This document shows, piece by piece, positions 43,901 through 51,556 of a DNA stretch of 64,000 bases. The DNA comes from a virus. The stretch lies in the IMG/VR virus record IMGVR_UViG_3300046674_000373, positions 32,166-96,165 of that record. One strand, 5' to 3'. How positions within the stretch are numbered: the first letter of the stretch is position 1; every line of letters starts with the position of its first letter. The notes below the pieces were generated by a model. It was not told the origin of the DNA and ran no database searches. It saw only the letters and a program-made list of their open reading frames with translations. A program made the translations under genes and the position numbers.

Positions 43901-45469
43901 CTCCACGGCCGTCTTGCCGAGCGAGACCTGCAGCGGCCCGGCGCCGGGCGCTTTCATGGCCAGCACCAGCGCGGCATTGGCCTCCATCTCGCCCATGGCT
44001 TGGCCGAGGATCCGCTGGGCGTCGCCGATGGCGGCGCGCCGGCGCGCGTTCAGTTCCTGCGCCACTGCGAGGTCCGCACCGTTCCGCGCCTCGGTAGATA
44101 GCTCGATCGCGCTGGCGGCCTCCTGCAGGTCGCGCGCCTTTTTCAGCGCCTCGGTGGTGGTGGCGGTGTAGTGGTTGACGTGCCAGTCCTGGATGCCGGC
44201 CGCAACATGCTCGACCTCCTCAGGCGCGAGATCGGCGTGCACGCGCCGCGCCAGCACCTGCGCCGCGCCAGCGATGCCGAGCACGTCAACCACCGAGCGG
44301 TCTACCAGCGCCTCGCCGCCGACGGCCAGCGCCAGCGCGTTGATGCTGTTGTAGGCGCCCACGCCGATATGGCCGCCCAGGGTCTCCGTCGGGCTGCCGC
44401 CGGCGATCTTGCCGACCTCGGACAGGAAGGCTGACGTCTGGACGGTGCGCAGGTCGTTCGCGAGGTCCTCGGCGACGTCTCCGCCGTCGGACACCTCGAG
44501 CACGAACGCCTTCGGCTCGGCCGCGCCGCGGTCCACATCGGCATGCGCGGCGCGCGCCAGGCGCTCGATCTCGGCCAGGCGCTTGCCTTCCTTGACCAGC
44601 TCCAGCGCATCCTTGGCCGACAGCAGCGAGGCATCGGCGCTGGGCGCGGCCGGCTCCTTGATGCCGGCCAGCTCCTGCTTGATCAGATTGCCCGCGTCGC
44701 CGCGCGCGAACGCGGCCTGGCGCTGCTCTTCCGTCAGGCCAGCCAGCTTGACTTGCTGAGCCTCGGCGGCCAGCACATCCTGGGACAGGCCCGCATCGGT
44801 GGCGCGGCCCTTGTAATCGGCCTGGAAACCCAGTCCGGCACCAGGTGGCTTGATGGGGTCCAGGTCCTGCACGGACAGGTGCTCGGGGGCGTCCGAGAAC
44901 AGCGGCAGCTCTCCTACGCCCGCATCGGCGCGCGCCGCCGCGTCGTTGACCAACTTCTCGCGGCTTTGCTGGATCACTTCCTTGGCGCGCTTGAGCAACT
45001 GGCGGTGGTGGCGGTCCTTGACCTTGGCAAGCGCCTTCTCGGACAGGTGCGCGTAGTCCTGCTCGGGGAAGGTGAGGTCCGATTCATCCCAGCCGGCCTT
45101 CTTGGCGACCGCCTCGATGACGCTGCGTTCGGCGGCGCGGCGCTGGTTCTGGATATCCTTGCGCGCGTCCTGCTTGGCGCCGTGCACGCCGGAGGCCTTG
45201 TCGGCGGCGATCTGTTCCTTCTTCTTGGCGCGCTGCTCGGCCGCTTTGCCCTTGGCCTCCTCCTTGTAGTCGGCGTGCGATTTCACACCGCGCAGACGTA
45301 GATGGTTCAGCGAACCACCGGCGCCGCCGATCACCACAGCCGACCCATCCTGCTGCGGCTGGATCAGCACCGGCTGGCCCTTGCCGATTCCGGCTGGATG
45401 TACGGTAATCCAGTGGGAACCCTCTGGTACGGAAGACGCTTTTAGGAGTAGGCGTGGCTCGATCGTCAT
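40937..45469 (-). CDS. giant SNF2-type helicase protein (polyvalent-like)
   Basis: 1510 residues. An N-terminal signature SHWITVHPAGIGKGQPVLI is followed by a Lys/Ala-rich coiled coil, a long region without known motif (about 150-980), and a C-terminal SNF2 helicase: Walker A AGAGSGKT (1013-1020), DEAH at 1148-1151, and SQRNARIHRLGQ (1435-1446). Position between MuF-like and protease genes and the size fit virion proteins that enter the host with the DNA, such as P1 DarB. Leaderless-type start. Confidence 0.82.
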   Translation of the reverse strand: MTIEPRLLLKASSVPEGSHWITVHPAGIGKGQPVLIQPQQDGSAVVIGGAGGSLNHLRLRGVKSHADYKEEAKGKAAEQRAKKKEQIAADKASGVHGAKQDARKDIQNQRRAAERSVIEAVAKKAGWDESDLTFPEQDYAHLSEKALAKVKDRHHRQLLKRAKEVIQQSREKLVNDAAARADAGVGELPLFSDAPEHLSVQDLDPIKPPGAGLGFQADYKGRATDAGLSQDVLAAEAQQVKLAGLTEEQRQAAFARGDAGNLIKQELAGIKEPAAPSADASLLSAKDALELVKEGKRLAEIERLARAAHADVDRGAAEPKAFVLEVSDGGDVAEDLANDLRTVQTSAFLSEVGKIAGGSPTETLGGHIGVGAYNSINALALAVGGEALVDRSVVDVLGIAGAAQVLARRVHADLAPEEVEHVAAGIQDWHVNHYTATTTEALKKARDLQEAASAIELSTEARNGADLAVAQELNARRRAAIGDAQRILGQAMGEMEANAALVLAMKAPGAGPLQVSLGKTAVEQAIQQVRAIGLKTGDYSLEKVGGDTFLTVTPAGMERLAKPVNREDVQQVRRNLAIIRGEHDEDGWLPLGVANRPDLVMNVKPGVAERLAQPFAPGPDLQAALRTYIGARTADGDAPADILADVQSADFFQRVGAGRAEEYRQALDAVAPLKDADGNQQRADALGDTFEKYADEHVAQLGGERTTLNRQKFKVDQKSVDALHRALAETPEGTAAYKQIGELTPKDQAALREHFYRHIAKESPDAGKMRAELEQLNGAEPEKETTDMFGDTVPNPEWKDWRATRDNLAEKLSSSSLTWSKYLKTMGSNEKAYEAVQDVIRSKMAATFVDAHNKLNPDAPIKLGKRVIRNNLDHLDAVDPDARDSRMAKDKALIDGLRNRSGGKYAAGGIADKIGAAKEQQAAFDQAQMGFFSSEEAPAATAGGQPAGLAPDERHTLGHAAERQIAGMMEHVGANFKPGQPTKLWGVSMSGKYAAQQRAIKLLAANKRMALAAGAGSGKTNMMLGAHAHLSGLGTVKRSIMMVPSIVQGQFNGEALRLLEAGKFKAHIQPGASQAERIAAYKDPDTHICVMTHQSFRDDMVHLGSKQAGVDEAAMVSKVAAMSTTERRDWVASVMAAEGINFDASFIDEAHDTLNRAGKENSSLSNVLEAVGHHTPYHVYASGDPVKNDPSEIHSMLQKLDPERYEDRAAFMRRYGADTIASKQALQREMARYVFPTSITPDVAVSRKQEKVSLSPGQTQALGELDKHLARARLAQRAGKVDVEAARAISPNSFAGVPESDHEKVAAALQKSIGILKSSAVNRIINSHPDNAKVARAVQMVADRPGKQGVIFARNRDSVEQYKAAMETAGKRVVVITGSDSAKEKDKKRRMFNPESGEAKADILIASDAGAVGMNLQSGQFLIQHDISQTAKTHSQRNARIHRLGQKQGVELIDLVGDHAEERRSRDRLEKKYALKDLMASPLDGIDDSGVAGAINARRVEAQSGQGAMF

Positions 45470-45491
45470 GCCCGGATGATGAAGTCACGAC
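45469..45491 (-). promoter_or_regulatory. late promoter element, SNF2-protein unit (leaderless type)
   Basis: GTCGTGAC-N3-A-N3-T-N6-ATG, A of ATG at 45469. No Shine-Dalgarno sequence. Confidence 0.65.
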
Positions 45492-45546
45492 GCCCATGTT
45501 CAGGCAGCGGCTAAGAAAGGCGCCGCAGGTCAGGTGAGTGGCAATC

Positions 45547-46404
45547 ATGACCAAACCCATTTTCGAACTCGATTCGCCCAATTCATTCATCGGTACCGCC
45601 CACGTTCAAGTCCAGACGGTCGCAGATATCACCGGAGAGAATGAAATCCTTCTCCAAAATGAACATGCATTCGCGGTGTCCCAAGGTACCGGCGCTACAG
45701 TCCCAACGTCATTGAATGAGGGCCGTGCCCACGATATCGAATGGGCGCCGAAGACCATCGGTTACCTGCCTCCGGCATTCAGGGTTCGCAGCCTGTACCG
45801 TCAACCCATTCGCGCCACGTTCGTGCGCATTTCGGACGCAGTCTTTCGGGCAGCTGCGCTTGGTGTCGTTGACTTCGAGCAGGTTGACTCGCAGTTCCTG
45901 CATGGCATTACGGACCCAGTCGCGTTCAACCTGATGGAAGCCCTTTCATGGGCTGCGAGCGGCGGCAGTGACACATCCGAAATGATGCTCGAGTCGATTG
46001 GCATTGCTCTGTCCGTACGGATGATGCAAAAGCTCGGCGCCGTCATGCTGGAGAAAGTCGCGCCGTACTCCAGCGGCCTGCCTATTAACACGATGCGAAG
46101 GATCACCGAGTACATCGACGACAATATCGCTAATACGATTCGGCTCAAGGAGCTGGCCGGGATCGCTGACCTCAGCCCGTTTCATTTTGCAAGGGCGTTT
46201 CACAAAACGGCAAAAATCACTCCGGCCCGCTACATTGTGCTGCGCCGCGTCGAGTGCGCGAAACAGCGAATGCGAATTCCGTACGCGCAACTAGCGATCA
46301 TCGCATACGAGTGCGGCTTCGCCAGCCAGAGCCATTTCACGACCGCATTCAAGCGGGTCACCGGCATGACCCCGGCCGCCTACCGGGGACAGTTCATGAC
46401 TTGA
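45547..46404 (+). CDS. AraC-family transcription regulator (cargo gene)
   Basis: 285 residues from the ATG at 45547 (a GTG at 45538 is possible). The last 100 residues hold the double helix-turn-helix of AraC regulators: LKELAGIADLSPFHFARAFHKT and LAIIAYECGFASQSHFTTAFKRVTGMTP. The N-terminal domain is of a type seen in stand-alone bacterial regulators. It is encoded against the structural genes, overlaps the MuF gene end by 11 bases and has a weak AGGTGAG site. It reads as a host-derived lysogenic conversion gene. Confidence 0.87.
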   Translation: MTKPIFELDSPNSFIGTAHVQVQTVADITGENEILLQNEHAFAVSQGTGATVPTSLNEGRAHDIEWAPKTIGYLPPAFRVRSLYRQPIRATFVRISDAVFRAAALGVVDFEQVDSQFLHGITDPVAFNLMEALSWAASGGSDTSEMMLESIGIALSVRMMQKLGAVMLEKVAPYSSGLPINTMRRITEYIDDNIANTIRLKELAGIADLSPFHFARAFHKTAKITPARYIVLRRVECAKQRMRIPYAQLAIIAYECGFASQSHFTTAFKRVTGMTPAAYRGQFMT

Positions 46405-47539
46405 GGGCAGCCTTCAGCCAGGAGGCGAACGCTGGATCATCGCCGGGCGCGGCGGCGTCGCCAACGACCACCCAGCGCCCGCGGCAATGCGGATGAGCCA
46501 GCCCAGCGGGCAGCCACCACATCTCATCCGGCGCGCGCGCCACCAGCACGTCGCCGACGCGCTTCTTGGGCGAGGCCGAGCGGCCGATGTTGGTCTTGCC
46601 GACCCATATCTCGGTCTCGCCGTCCTTGTCCGGCTTACCCGGATCGACGACTGTCGCGATCACGCCGTCGATGCGTTTGCAGAAGTTACAGGCGCTCGCG
46701 TATTGCTCGACGCGCTTGACCTTGGTGCCGAACGGCAGACTGGCGATCAGGCCCATGGTCTGCGCCTCGCCCGCCTCGGTGACCGCGATGCGGCGCCAGT
46801 CGCGGTTCAGGGTGCCGAATTGATCGAGGAGCTTGGTCTGGAGCGACGAGCCCGGCGCGCCGTCGAGCTGCTGCTCCAGGTGCTGCAGCACGGTCCCCTT
46901 CATCCGGTGCCGCACGTCTTCGGAGAGCGCACGCACGTTCTCGGCGCAGCGCACGCGCGCAAATTGCATCACGGCCTGCTCCAGCGGATTGAGGGCGAAC
47001 TGTTGCGCCGCGGCGGTCGCCGTGGACGGCAGCGCGGCCAGTATCAGATCGGCCTGGGCGACGCTGGCTGGCTTTGCCATGTGCGCCTGCACCTTGCCCA
47101 TCATCGCCGCGCGCGTGGACAGCCATTGCGCCTCGGCCACCAGCTCGTCGGCCGGAAGGTAGCGCTGCACCACCAGGTCAACGGCGAGCATGTGGTCGTC
47201 GATGGTCCACTGCGCCGGCGGCAGCGCCTCGAGGTAGATCCGCACCAGCTCGAGCTCGTCGGCCGACCAGCGGGTCATCATGCCCGGGTGCGCGACCGGC
47301 GCCGGCGAGGGCTTGTGCTTGTGGCCCAGCGTCCAGGCGGCGATCTCCTCCTGCACGCTGGCGAGGCGATCGAGGCCGCGCTGCGAGAACAGTTCGATCA
47401 GGCGCCGGATCAGGATCGACTCGTGCGGCAACCAGGCGCTGTCGCCGCCGTCGCCTGTGTGCGCCTTGTAGATGTGCTCAAGGGCGTTATCCGTGGCGCA
47501 GCAGGAGAGATGTTGGATATCGAGGAAGAGGCCGGTCAT
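46394..47539 (-). CDS. MuF-like minor head protein
   Basis: 381 residues. Central WRRIAVTEAGEAQTMGL, YASACNFCKRIDG and the closing HPHCRGRWV are hallmarks of the Mu gpF/SPP1 gp7 domain. These proteins bind the portal and can be injected. N-terminal half is helical. The start codon is of the leaderless type. Confidence 0.82.
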   Translation of the reverse strand: MTGLFLDIQHLSCCATDNALEHIYKAHTGDGGDSAWLPHESILIRRLIELFSQRGLDRLASVQEEIAAWTLGHKHKPSPAPVAHPGMMTRWSADELELVRIYLEALPPAQWTIDDHMLAVDLVVQRYLPADELVAEAQWLSTRAAMMGKVQAHMAKPASVAQADLILAALPSTATAAAQQFALNPLEQAVMQFARVRCAENVRALSEDVRHRMKGTVLQHLEQQLDGAPGSSLQTKLLDQFGTLNRDWRRIAVTEAGEAQTMGLIASLPFGTKVKRVEQYASACNFCKRIDGVIATVVDPGKPDKDGETEIWVGKTNIGRSASPKKRVGDVLVARAPDEMWWLPAGLAHPHCRGRWVVVGDAAAPGDDPAFASWLKAALKS

Positions 47540-47561
47540 GGGACGAGGGTAGGGTCACGAC
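47539..47561 (-). promoter_or_regulatory. late promoter element, MuF unit (leaderless type)
   Basis: GTCGTGAC-N3-A-N3-T-N6-ATG, A of ATG at 47539. A hairpin at 47570-47601 lies immediately upstream. Confidence 0.65.
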
Positions 47562-47569
47562 GATAGACA

Positions 47570-47601
47570 GAGGCCCCACCGCATTGCTACGGCAGGGCCT
47601 C
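47570..47601 (-). terminator. hairpin, possible terminator without T-run
   Basis: GAGGCCC (47570-47576) and GGGCCTC (47595-47601) pair, with CCGCA/GCTACGG complementarity inside the loop. No U-tract follows, so it may be structural only. Confidence 0.3.
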
Positions 47602-47772
47602 AGATGCTCCTCCCGCACGTGGCGGGCGAGACTGGTTTGCCCCCAGTCCTATCTGGAAAGTGGGGCTGGTTGTTGTGGTGCCAGGCGCAGAGCGTTGGCG
47701 ATCCTGTTGCGCGCCTGCGTTCGTCGTCGGCGCACACCACACGGCTGGCGACTGCGGCGGTCCCTTATACAA
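47587..47772 (-). CDS. doubtful small ORF in the regulatory stretch
   Basis: 61 codons from a TTG at 47772. The peptide (PPQSPAVWCAPTTNAG...) is Thr/Pro/Ala-rich and overlaps a repeated non-coding element, so the frame may reflect conserved DNA rather than a protein. Similar frames are common beside phage immunity-type regions. Low confidence. Confidence 0.25.
   Translation of the reverse strand: MYKGPPQSPAVWCAPTTNAGAQQDRQRSAPGTTTTSPTFQIGLGANQSRPPRAGGASEALP
47735..47753. repeat. 19-bp direct repeat, copy 1
   Basis: CACCACACGGCTGGCGACT differs from 48155-48173 at one base. GTGTGGTGC at 47806-47814 is the inverse complement of its first part, so a transcript could fold between these sites. 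Confidence 0.7.
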
Positions 47773-47962
47773 CCCCGGTCAAACCCGGTGGAACAATCGC
47801 CATGCGTGTGGTGCCTGTCTTTCCAGGCTGTCAGGTAGTCGCCAGTCTCTTGAGATATCCCACCCGCAAGGCCCGTACTGGCTTAGGCTCCCAGCGCTGC
47901 GCCAGCACTCTGGGAAATTGCCGTGGTTTTCACCACGAAGCGCGCAACATTCGTGTCTTCAG

Positions 47963-48124
47963 CTACCGCGCACGCTCACCCGCACGCGGATCATTATTGT
48001 ACAACATCTCCCACCCCAGCTGCCGCCTCACCTCTTCCGGCGACGGCGGCGGCGCAGCGCGCTCCTTCCGCTCGGCCATCCACTGCCTCACCTGCTCTTT
48101 GCTCGGGTGCGTCGTCGACGGCAT
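47963..48124 (-). CDS. small basic helical protein
   Basis: 53 residues from the ATG at 48124, with AGGAG 7 bases upstream. Sequence HPSKEQVRQWMAERKERAAPPPSPEEVRRQLGWEML is a recognisable small-protein type in beta-proteobacterial mobile DNA. Preceded by a long structured leader. Function unknown. Confidence 0.6.
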   Translation of the reverse strand: MPSTTHPSKEQVRQWMAERKERAAPPPSPEEVRRQLGWEMLYNNDPRAGERAR

Positions 48125-48470
48125 GGCTGCTCCTGGTGGAACTGCAATCGGGTGCACCACACGACTGGCGACTTACTAGCAGGGAGTGGATGAAGGCTTT
48201 AGGGCTCCCATGAATCTGCCAGCCAGGAAGGATATACCTATGGCCCGCCCCTATACACCGCGTCACTGTGCCGGGAGTAAATCGACAGTCGTGTAGTGGC
48301 TCGTAACGTGAGCCAGTCGGCCGGTGACGCTCTCCGGCTGTGTCGCCGGCCACAACAGCCGGGCACTCGGTAAAACATCGGCGTTCGCATAAAGCAGCGT
48401 ACTTGATGGGAAACGGAGACAAAACACTCTGCCGAGCTAACCGACAGCCGCCGATTACTGCTGAGGTCTG
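48125..48470 (-). other. long structured leader or non-coding RNA candidate
   Basis: No gene is seen in these 346 bases. They follow a good promoter (48472-48501) and contain hairpins TGGCTC/GAGCCA and CCGGCTGT/ACAGCCGG and a GGTGGAAC copy (48135) matching 47787. The layout (promoter, folded leader, short gene) resembles RNA-based phage immunity regions such as P4 CI RNA, but sequence proof is lacking. Confidence 0.35.
48155..48173. repeat. 19-bp direct repeat, copy 2
   Basis: CACCACACGACTGGCGACT, one mismatch to 47735-47753. It lies just upstream of the 48124 start codon. Confidence 0.7.
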
Positions 48471-48471
48471 A

Positions 48472-48501
48472 ATTTTACCGCAATAATAAAATTTTGCGCA
48501 A
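48472..48501 (-). promoter_or_regulatory. sigma70-like promoter with TTGCG repeats
   Basis: TTGCGC (48496-48501) and TAAAAT (48472-48477) are 18 bases apart on the minus strand, in an AT-rich block. TTGCG followed by AAAAT or TAAAAT recurs three times (48472-48521) at roughly 20-base intervals, which may be regulator sites. Confidence 0.6.
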
Positions 48502-48531
48502 GTAATTTTGATTTTCCGCAACACCGTGGTC

Positions 48532-48561
48532 GCTGGCGGTCGATTGGCGCCGACCGCCAGC
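48532..48561 (-). terminator. strong hairpin after the portal unit, no T-run
   Basis: GCTGGCGGTCG and CGACCGCCAGC pair perfectly (11 bp) around an 8-base loop. It lies between the 110-residue gene and the next promoter. The rest of 48562-48704 shows no gene. Confidence 0.4.
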
Positions 48562-48704
48562 TCCACTCCACCATACGTTCTACGCCGATGCCGCCCTGGC
48601 GCTGGTGGGCCGTTATCCGACTGCCTACCGCCACTGGTTACCCAGCGCGGACCCCGGCCGGAGCGAGGCATGTGATACCGGCAGCTTAGCCCCTGCCGGA
48701 CCTG

Positions 48705-49037
48705 TTAGGCTCCAGGTGCATTGCGGGCCCGTTTCCCTTGCGTGATGGCTTGCGGCTCGAGTTGCAGCTGCTCGGCGCGCGCCTCTGGCGGGATGCGCAC
48801 CAGGCGACGGCGCCCAGCGTCGTCGGCCACGATCAGCCCATCCTCGCCCTCTTCTTGAACCTTGTAGGTCTGCGGCGCGCGCTTCTTGTGCCCCGCGATG
48901 TGCCCCCACTTGAGCTTGTGGCGCGCGCCTTCCCCGTCCTCGACGTGGCAACCGTGCTTGCCGGTGCACAGTACCCGGCCACTTTTGGGCTCGCCTTTGT
49001 GGTGGAAGAAGACCTCGTCGCCCTTGTTCGCGCTCAC
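48705..49037 (-). CDS. small protein following portal
   Basis: 110 residues. KGDEVFFHHKGEPKSGRVLCTGKHGCHVEDGEGARHKLKWGHIAG has the short beta-barrel look of KOW/SH3-like domains, with a charged helical end. Overlaps the portal stop by ATGA. Function unknown. Confidence 0.7.
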   Translation of the reverse strand: MSANKGDEVFFHHKGEPKSGRVLCTGKHGCHVEDGEGARHKLKWGHIAGHKKRAPQTYKVQEEGEDGLIVADDAGRRRLVRIPPEARAEQLQLEPQAITQGKRARNAPGA

Positions 49038-50752
49038 GGCTCGACCCTGAATACCGGAAGCCCGAAGGCCTTCTGGATTTCCGGCCCGTTGTCGTCTTCG
49101 CCTGGTGCTGCCGGCCCGCCGCCAAACGGCGGCTTCTTCTCGGCCTGGCCGCCCGGCTTGGTGTCGCCATTACCGAACGCCCCCGATCCACCCGGGCCGT
49201 CCTGCGCATCCGGGTCGCCGTAATCCTCGCCGGCCGCCTGCTGCTCGGCCATCCAGGCCTGCATCAGGTTTTGGTTGAGCGGCGCGTCGCCCCAGGCTTC
49301 CTTGATCTCCTCGCGGCCCTGATCCTTGCGCGCCTCGTTCACGGTCAAGATCACCTGGTCCTTGGCCCAGCGCTGCTCCGGCGTCTCATCGTCGATGCCG
49401 GTCCAGCGGAACACGTACTTGTCGCCGAACTCGGCCACGACATAGTCCGAGAACAGGTCCTCGTAGTGCGACAGGAGCGGCCGCAGGCCCTTGTCCTTCG
49501 AATTGATCAGCTTTTCCTCGGTGTCCGAGCCGGACAGCGAGCTGGTGCCGTTGGTGAAGCTCTCGAAATTGATCTCGTCCGGCGCGATACCGTAGATGGC
49601 GCAAATGATCGACGTGAGGAACGTCATCCATTTGGTGAACATCATCTCGTTGACGTCGACGCCGAAATTCTCGAACGCTGCCTTCGACTCCTGGTTCTTC
49701 GAGACCATCACCGGCAGGTTCCAGGCATTGCCGGCGCCCTTGACCATGGCGTTCCAGTACCGGCGGAAGGCCGACAGGTCGTTCGCGTCGTAGTCGCCGG
49801 TCAGGTGCAGCAGACCCTTGGGGATCGCGTTCTTGTCGAAGTAGCTCGTGTTGTAGGTGAAGGCGTTCAGGAAGCCGGTCACCACCTTGATCAGCAGCTC
49901 GGTCTCCGACATGCCGTAGCCGCCGACAAGGATATCGGTGCGCGGGTTGCGCGGCACGTAGATCAGGTCGTCGTAGCCATACGCCGCGCGCACGGAACCA
50001 TCGACCACCTGGACGGCGAAGATCTCGTCGTCGCCGCGGTAGCCGATCTCGTTCACCAGGCGGATCGTGGCGCCGTCGACCGCGTACAGGCCGTCCATGC
50101 CCAGGCTGCGATCACGCTTCCATTCGGTCTCGATCGGCGCGCTGTCCATGATCAGGCTGTCGCGCACCAGCTTGGACATGAAGCCCGAGAAGTTGTCGCG
50201 CTTGAGCCGCGCGCGCTGGCGCGGGTTCTTCTCCCAGCCGCAGTGCGTGAAGAAGTCCTGCAGCAGCGCAATCGACTTCTGCTCGTCCTTCCCCATCTTA
50301 GCGTTCGGGTCTTTGAGCCGGACCTGAAAGCCCGCGCCCTTGCCTCCGTCCGGCACCCGGCAGAACCGCTTAACCTGGCGCTGGCGCGTGAGGATCACGC
50401 TCGAAAGCACCGGCGTCTGGTCAACCATGTTGCGCATCATGTCGAACGACATGCCAGACCAGCGCTCGCGCCACTCTCCCATCGAGTTGCCGTACGAGTC
50501 GTTCACCCAGACCGACTGCATGCCGGGCTCGCGGTCTTTCGCGCGCGGGCTGGGGAAGGGGATCAGCTTTGCACCAGTGAGGGCCTTGTTGAACTCCTGT
50601 TCGTCGGCCTGCCGCTGCATGAACTCCACCAGCGGCATCATGTCCTTGACGGTCTGGGGTAGAGCGGCCTGCTGCGCCTCGGACATGGCGGCGCGGCGCT
50701 CTTCGGCGGGAGCGCCCGAGTCAAACGCAGTGGTGAGCGCGGAGGTAGTCAT
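49034..50752 (-). CDS. portal protein
   Basis: 572 residues. Typical phage portal text: VLSSVILTRQRQVKRFCRV, LVRDSLIMDSAPIETEW, GYGMSETELLIKVVTGFLNAFTYNTSYFDKNAIPKGLLHL and FLTSIICAIYGIAPDEINF. The C-terminal 70 residues are Gly/Pro-rich. Leaderless-type start. Forms the packaging and ejection channel. Confidence 0.9.
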   Translation of the reverse strand: MTTSALTTAFDSGAPAEERRAAMSEAQQAALPQTVKDMMPLVEFMQRQADEQEFNKALTGAKLIPFPSPRAKDREPGMQSVWVNDSYGNSMGEWRERWSGMSFDMMRNMVDQTPVLSSVILTRQRQVKRFCRVPDGGKGAGFQVRLKDPNAKMGKDEQKSIALLQDFFTHCGWEKNPRQRARLKRDNFSGFMSKLVRDSLIMDSAPIETEWKRDRSLGMDGLYAVDGATIRLVNEIGYRGDDEIFAVQVVDGSVRAAYGYDDLIYVPRNPRTDILVGGYGMSETELLIKVVTGFLNAFTYNTSYFDKNAIPKGLLHLTGDYDANDLSAFRRYWNAMVKGAGNAWNLPVMVSKNQESKAAFENFGVDVNEMMFTKWMTFLTSIICAIYGIAPDEINFESFTNGTSSLSGSDTEEKLINSKDKGLRPLLSHYEDLFSDYVVAEFGDKYVFRWTGIDDETPEQRWAKDQVILTVNEARKDQGREEIKEAWGDAPLNQNLMQAWMAEQQAAGEDYGDPDAQDGPGGSGAFGNGDTKPGGQAEKKPPFGGGPAAPGEDDNGPEIQKAFGLPVFRVEP

Positions 50753-50774
50753 GACGCGATGGTGGCGTCACGAC
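50752..50774 (-). promoter_or_regulatory. late promoter element, portal unit (leaderless type)
   Basis: GTCGTGAC-N3-A-N3-T-N6-ATG, A of ATG at 50752. The first 16 bases match those of the capsid-unit element exactly. Confidence 0.65.
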
Positions 50775-50800
50775 GAGTAAGCAACAGACAGCAAAAATAT

Positions 50801-50830
50801 TTAGTTCATGCATCAAATTTGATGTATTAT
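50801..50830 (+). promoter_or_regulatory. promoter and operator of the accessory operon
   Basis: TTAGTT (50801-50806), 18 bases, TATTAT (50825-50830). The spacer contains the perfect palindrome CATCAAATTTGATG (50811-50824). A related palindrome sits in the spacer of the promoter at 59029-59058. Confidence 0.55.
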
Positions 50831-50861
50831 TTCAGTAAGGCCACAGAACAAGAGGAAAAGT

Positions 50862-51092
50862 ATGAAGCTGCAACTGGCACCTGGAACCACGCGGGAAGAT
50901 GTTCTCGACAAGATTGAAGAAAGCGTCGTGAATTACATGAAGACGAAGCGCGGGCTCGACGAAGACGGCATGCGCAAGCTGCTCCACGAGGACAAGGAAG
51001 TCTTGGCGAGCTACCTGCGCAAGATTGAGCGACTGGTGCGCGGCTTCATCGAAGACGGCATCCCGCCCGCCTTTTTCGGGAGAAAAGCATGA
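50862..51092 (+). CDS. small accessory protein
   Basis: 76 residues with GAGGAAAAG ribosome site. Charged helical sequence (TREDVLDKIEESVVNYMKTKRGLDEDGMRKLL). First gene of the plus-strand operon; coupled to the next gene by ATGA. Family unknown. Confidence 0.7.
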   Translation: MKLQLAPGTTREDVLDKIEESVVNYMKTKRGLDEDGMRKLLHEDKEVLASYLRKIERLVRGFIEDGIPPAFFGRKA

Positions 51093-51484
51093 GCCGCAGG
51101 ACCAGCCGCAGCAATGGGATGGTGTGGACCGTCATCAGCCGCAACGAGCGCAGCACCGTGCACGCCGGTCGGTTCTTCTTCGCGGTGCGCTGCCGCTCGG
51201 GCGCCGACTACAGCATCCACGAGCATGACCAGGACCTCGCGGCCACCGGCTCGGCGAAGGAGCTGCGCGTGTTCACCCTCAAGTACAACGTGTGGGAGCT
51301 GAGCAACGCAGTTCGCGAAATCTGTGGCGAGATCACCGAGCCGGGCTCGTGCGTACAGTGCTTCACCTGCGTCTCTCCGGAAGCTGACCTGTGCGCGTGT
51401 TGCGGGCAGGTCCAGCCGCCGCGCCACCCTTCCACCAGCTTGGACGAGTACCGCGCCGCCATGCAGGCGCGCCACGCCGCCTGA
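51089..51484 (+). CDS. small protein with cysteine cluster
   Basis: 131 residues. Beta-rich N-terminus (HAGRFFFAVRCRSGADYSIHEHDQDLAATG) and a Cys-rich segment CVQCFTCVSPEADLCACCGQ that could bind zinc. Function unknown. Confidence 0.65.
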   Translation: MSRRTSRSNGMVWTVISRNERSTVHAGRFFFAVRCRSGADYSIHEHDQDLAATGSAKELRVFTLKYNVWELSNAVREICGEITEPGSCVQCFTCVSPEADLCACCGQVQPPRHPSTSLDEYRAAMQARHAA

Positions 51485-51556
51485 AAAGTTACCGCTGGAT
51501 GTTCCAGCGAGCGCATTGGCCCGGGCGCCGATCGGGCACAAATCGAAGGAGCAATT

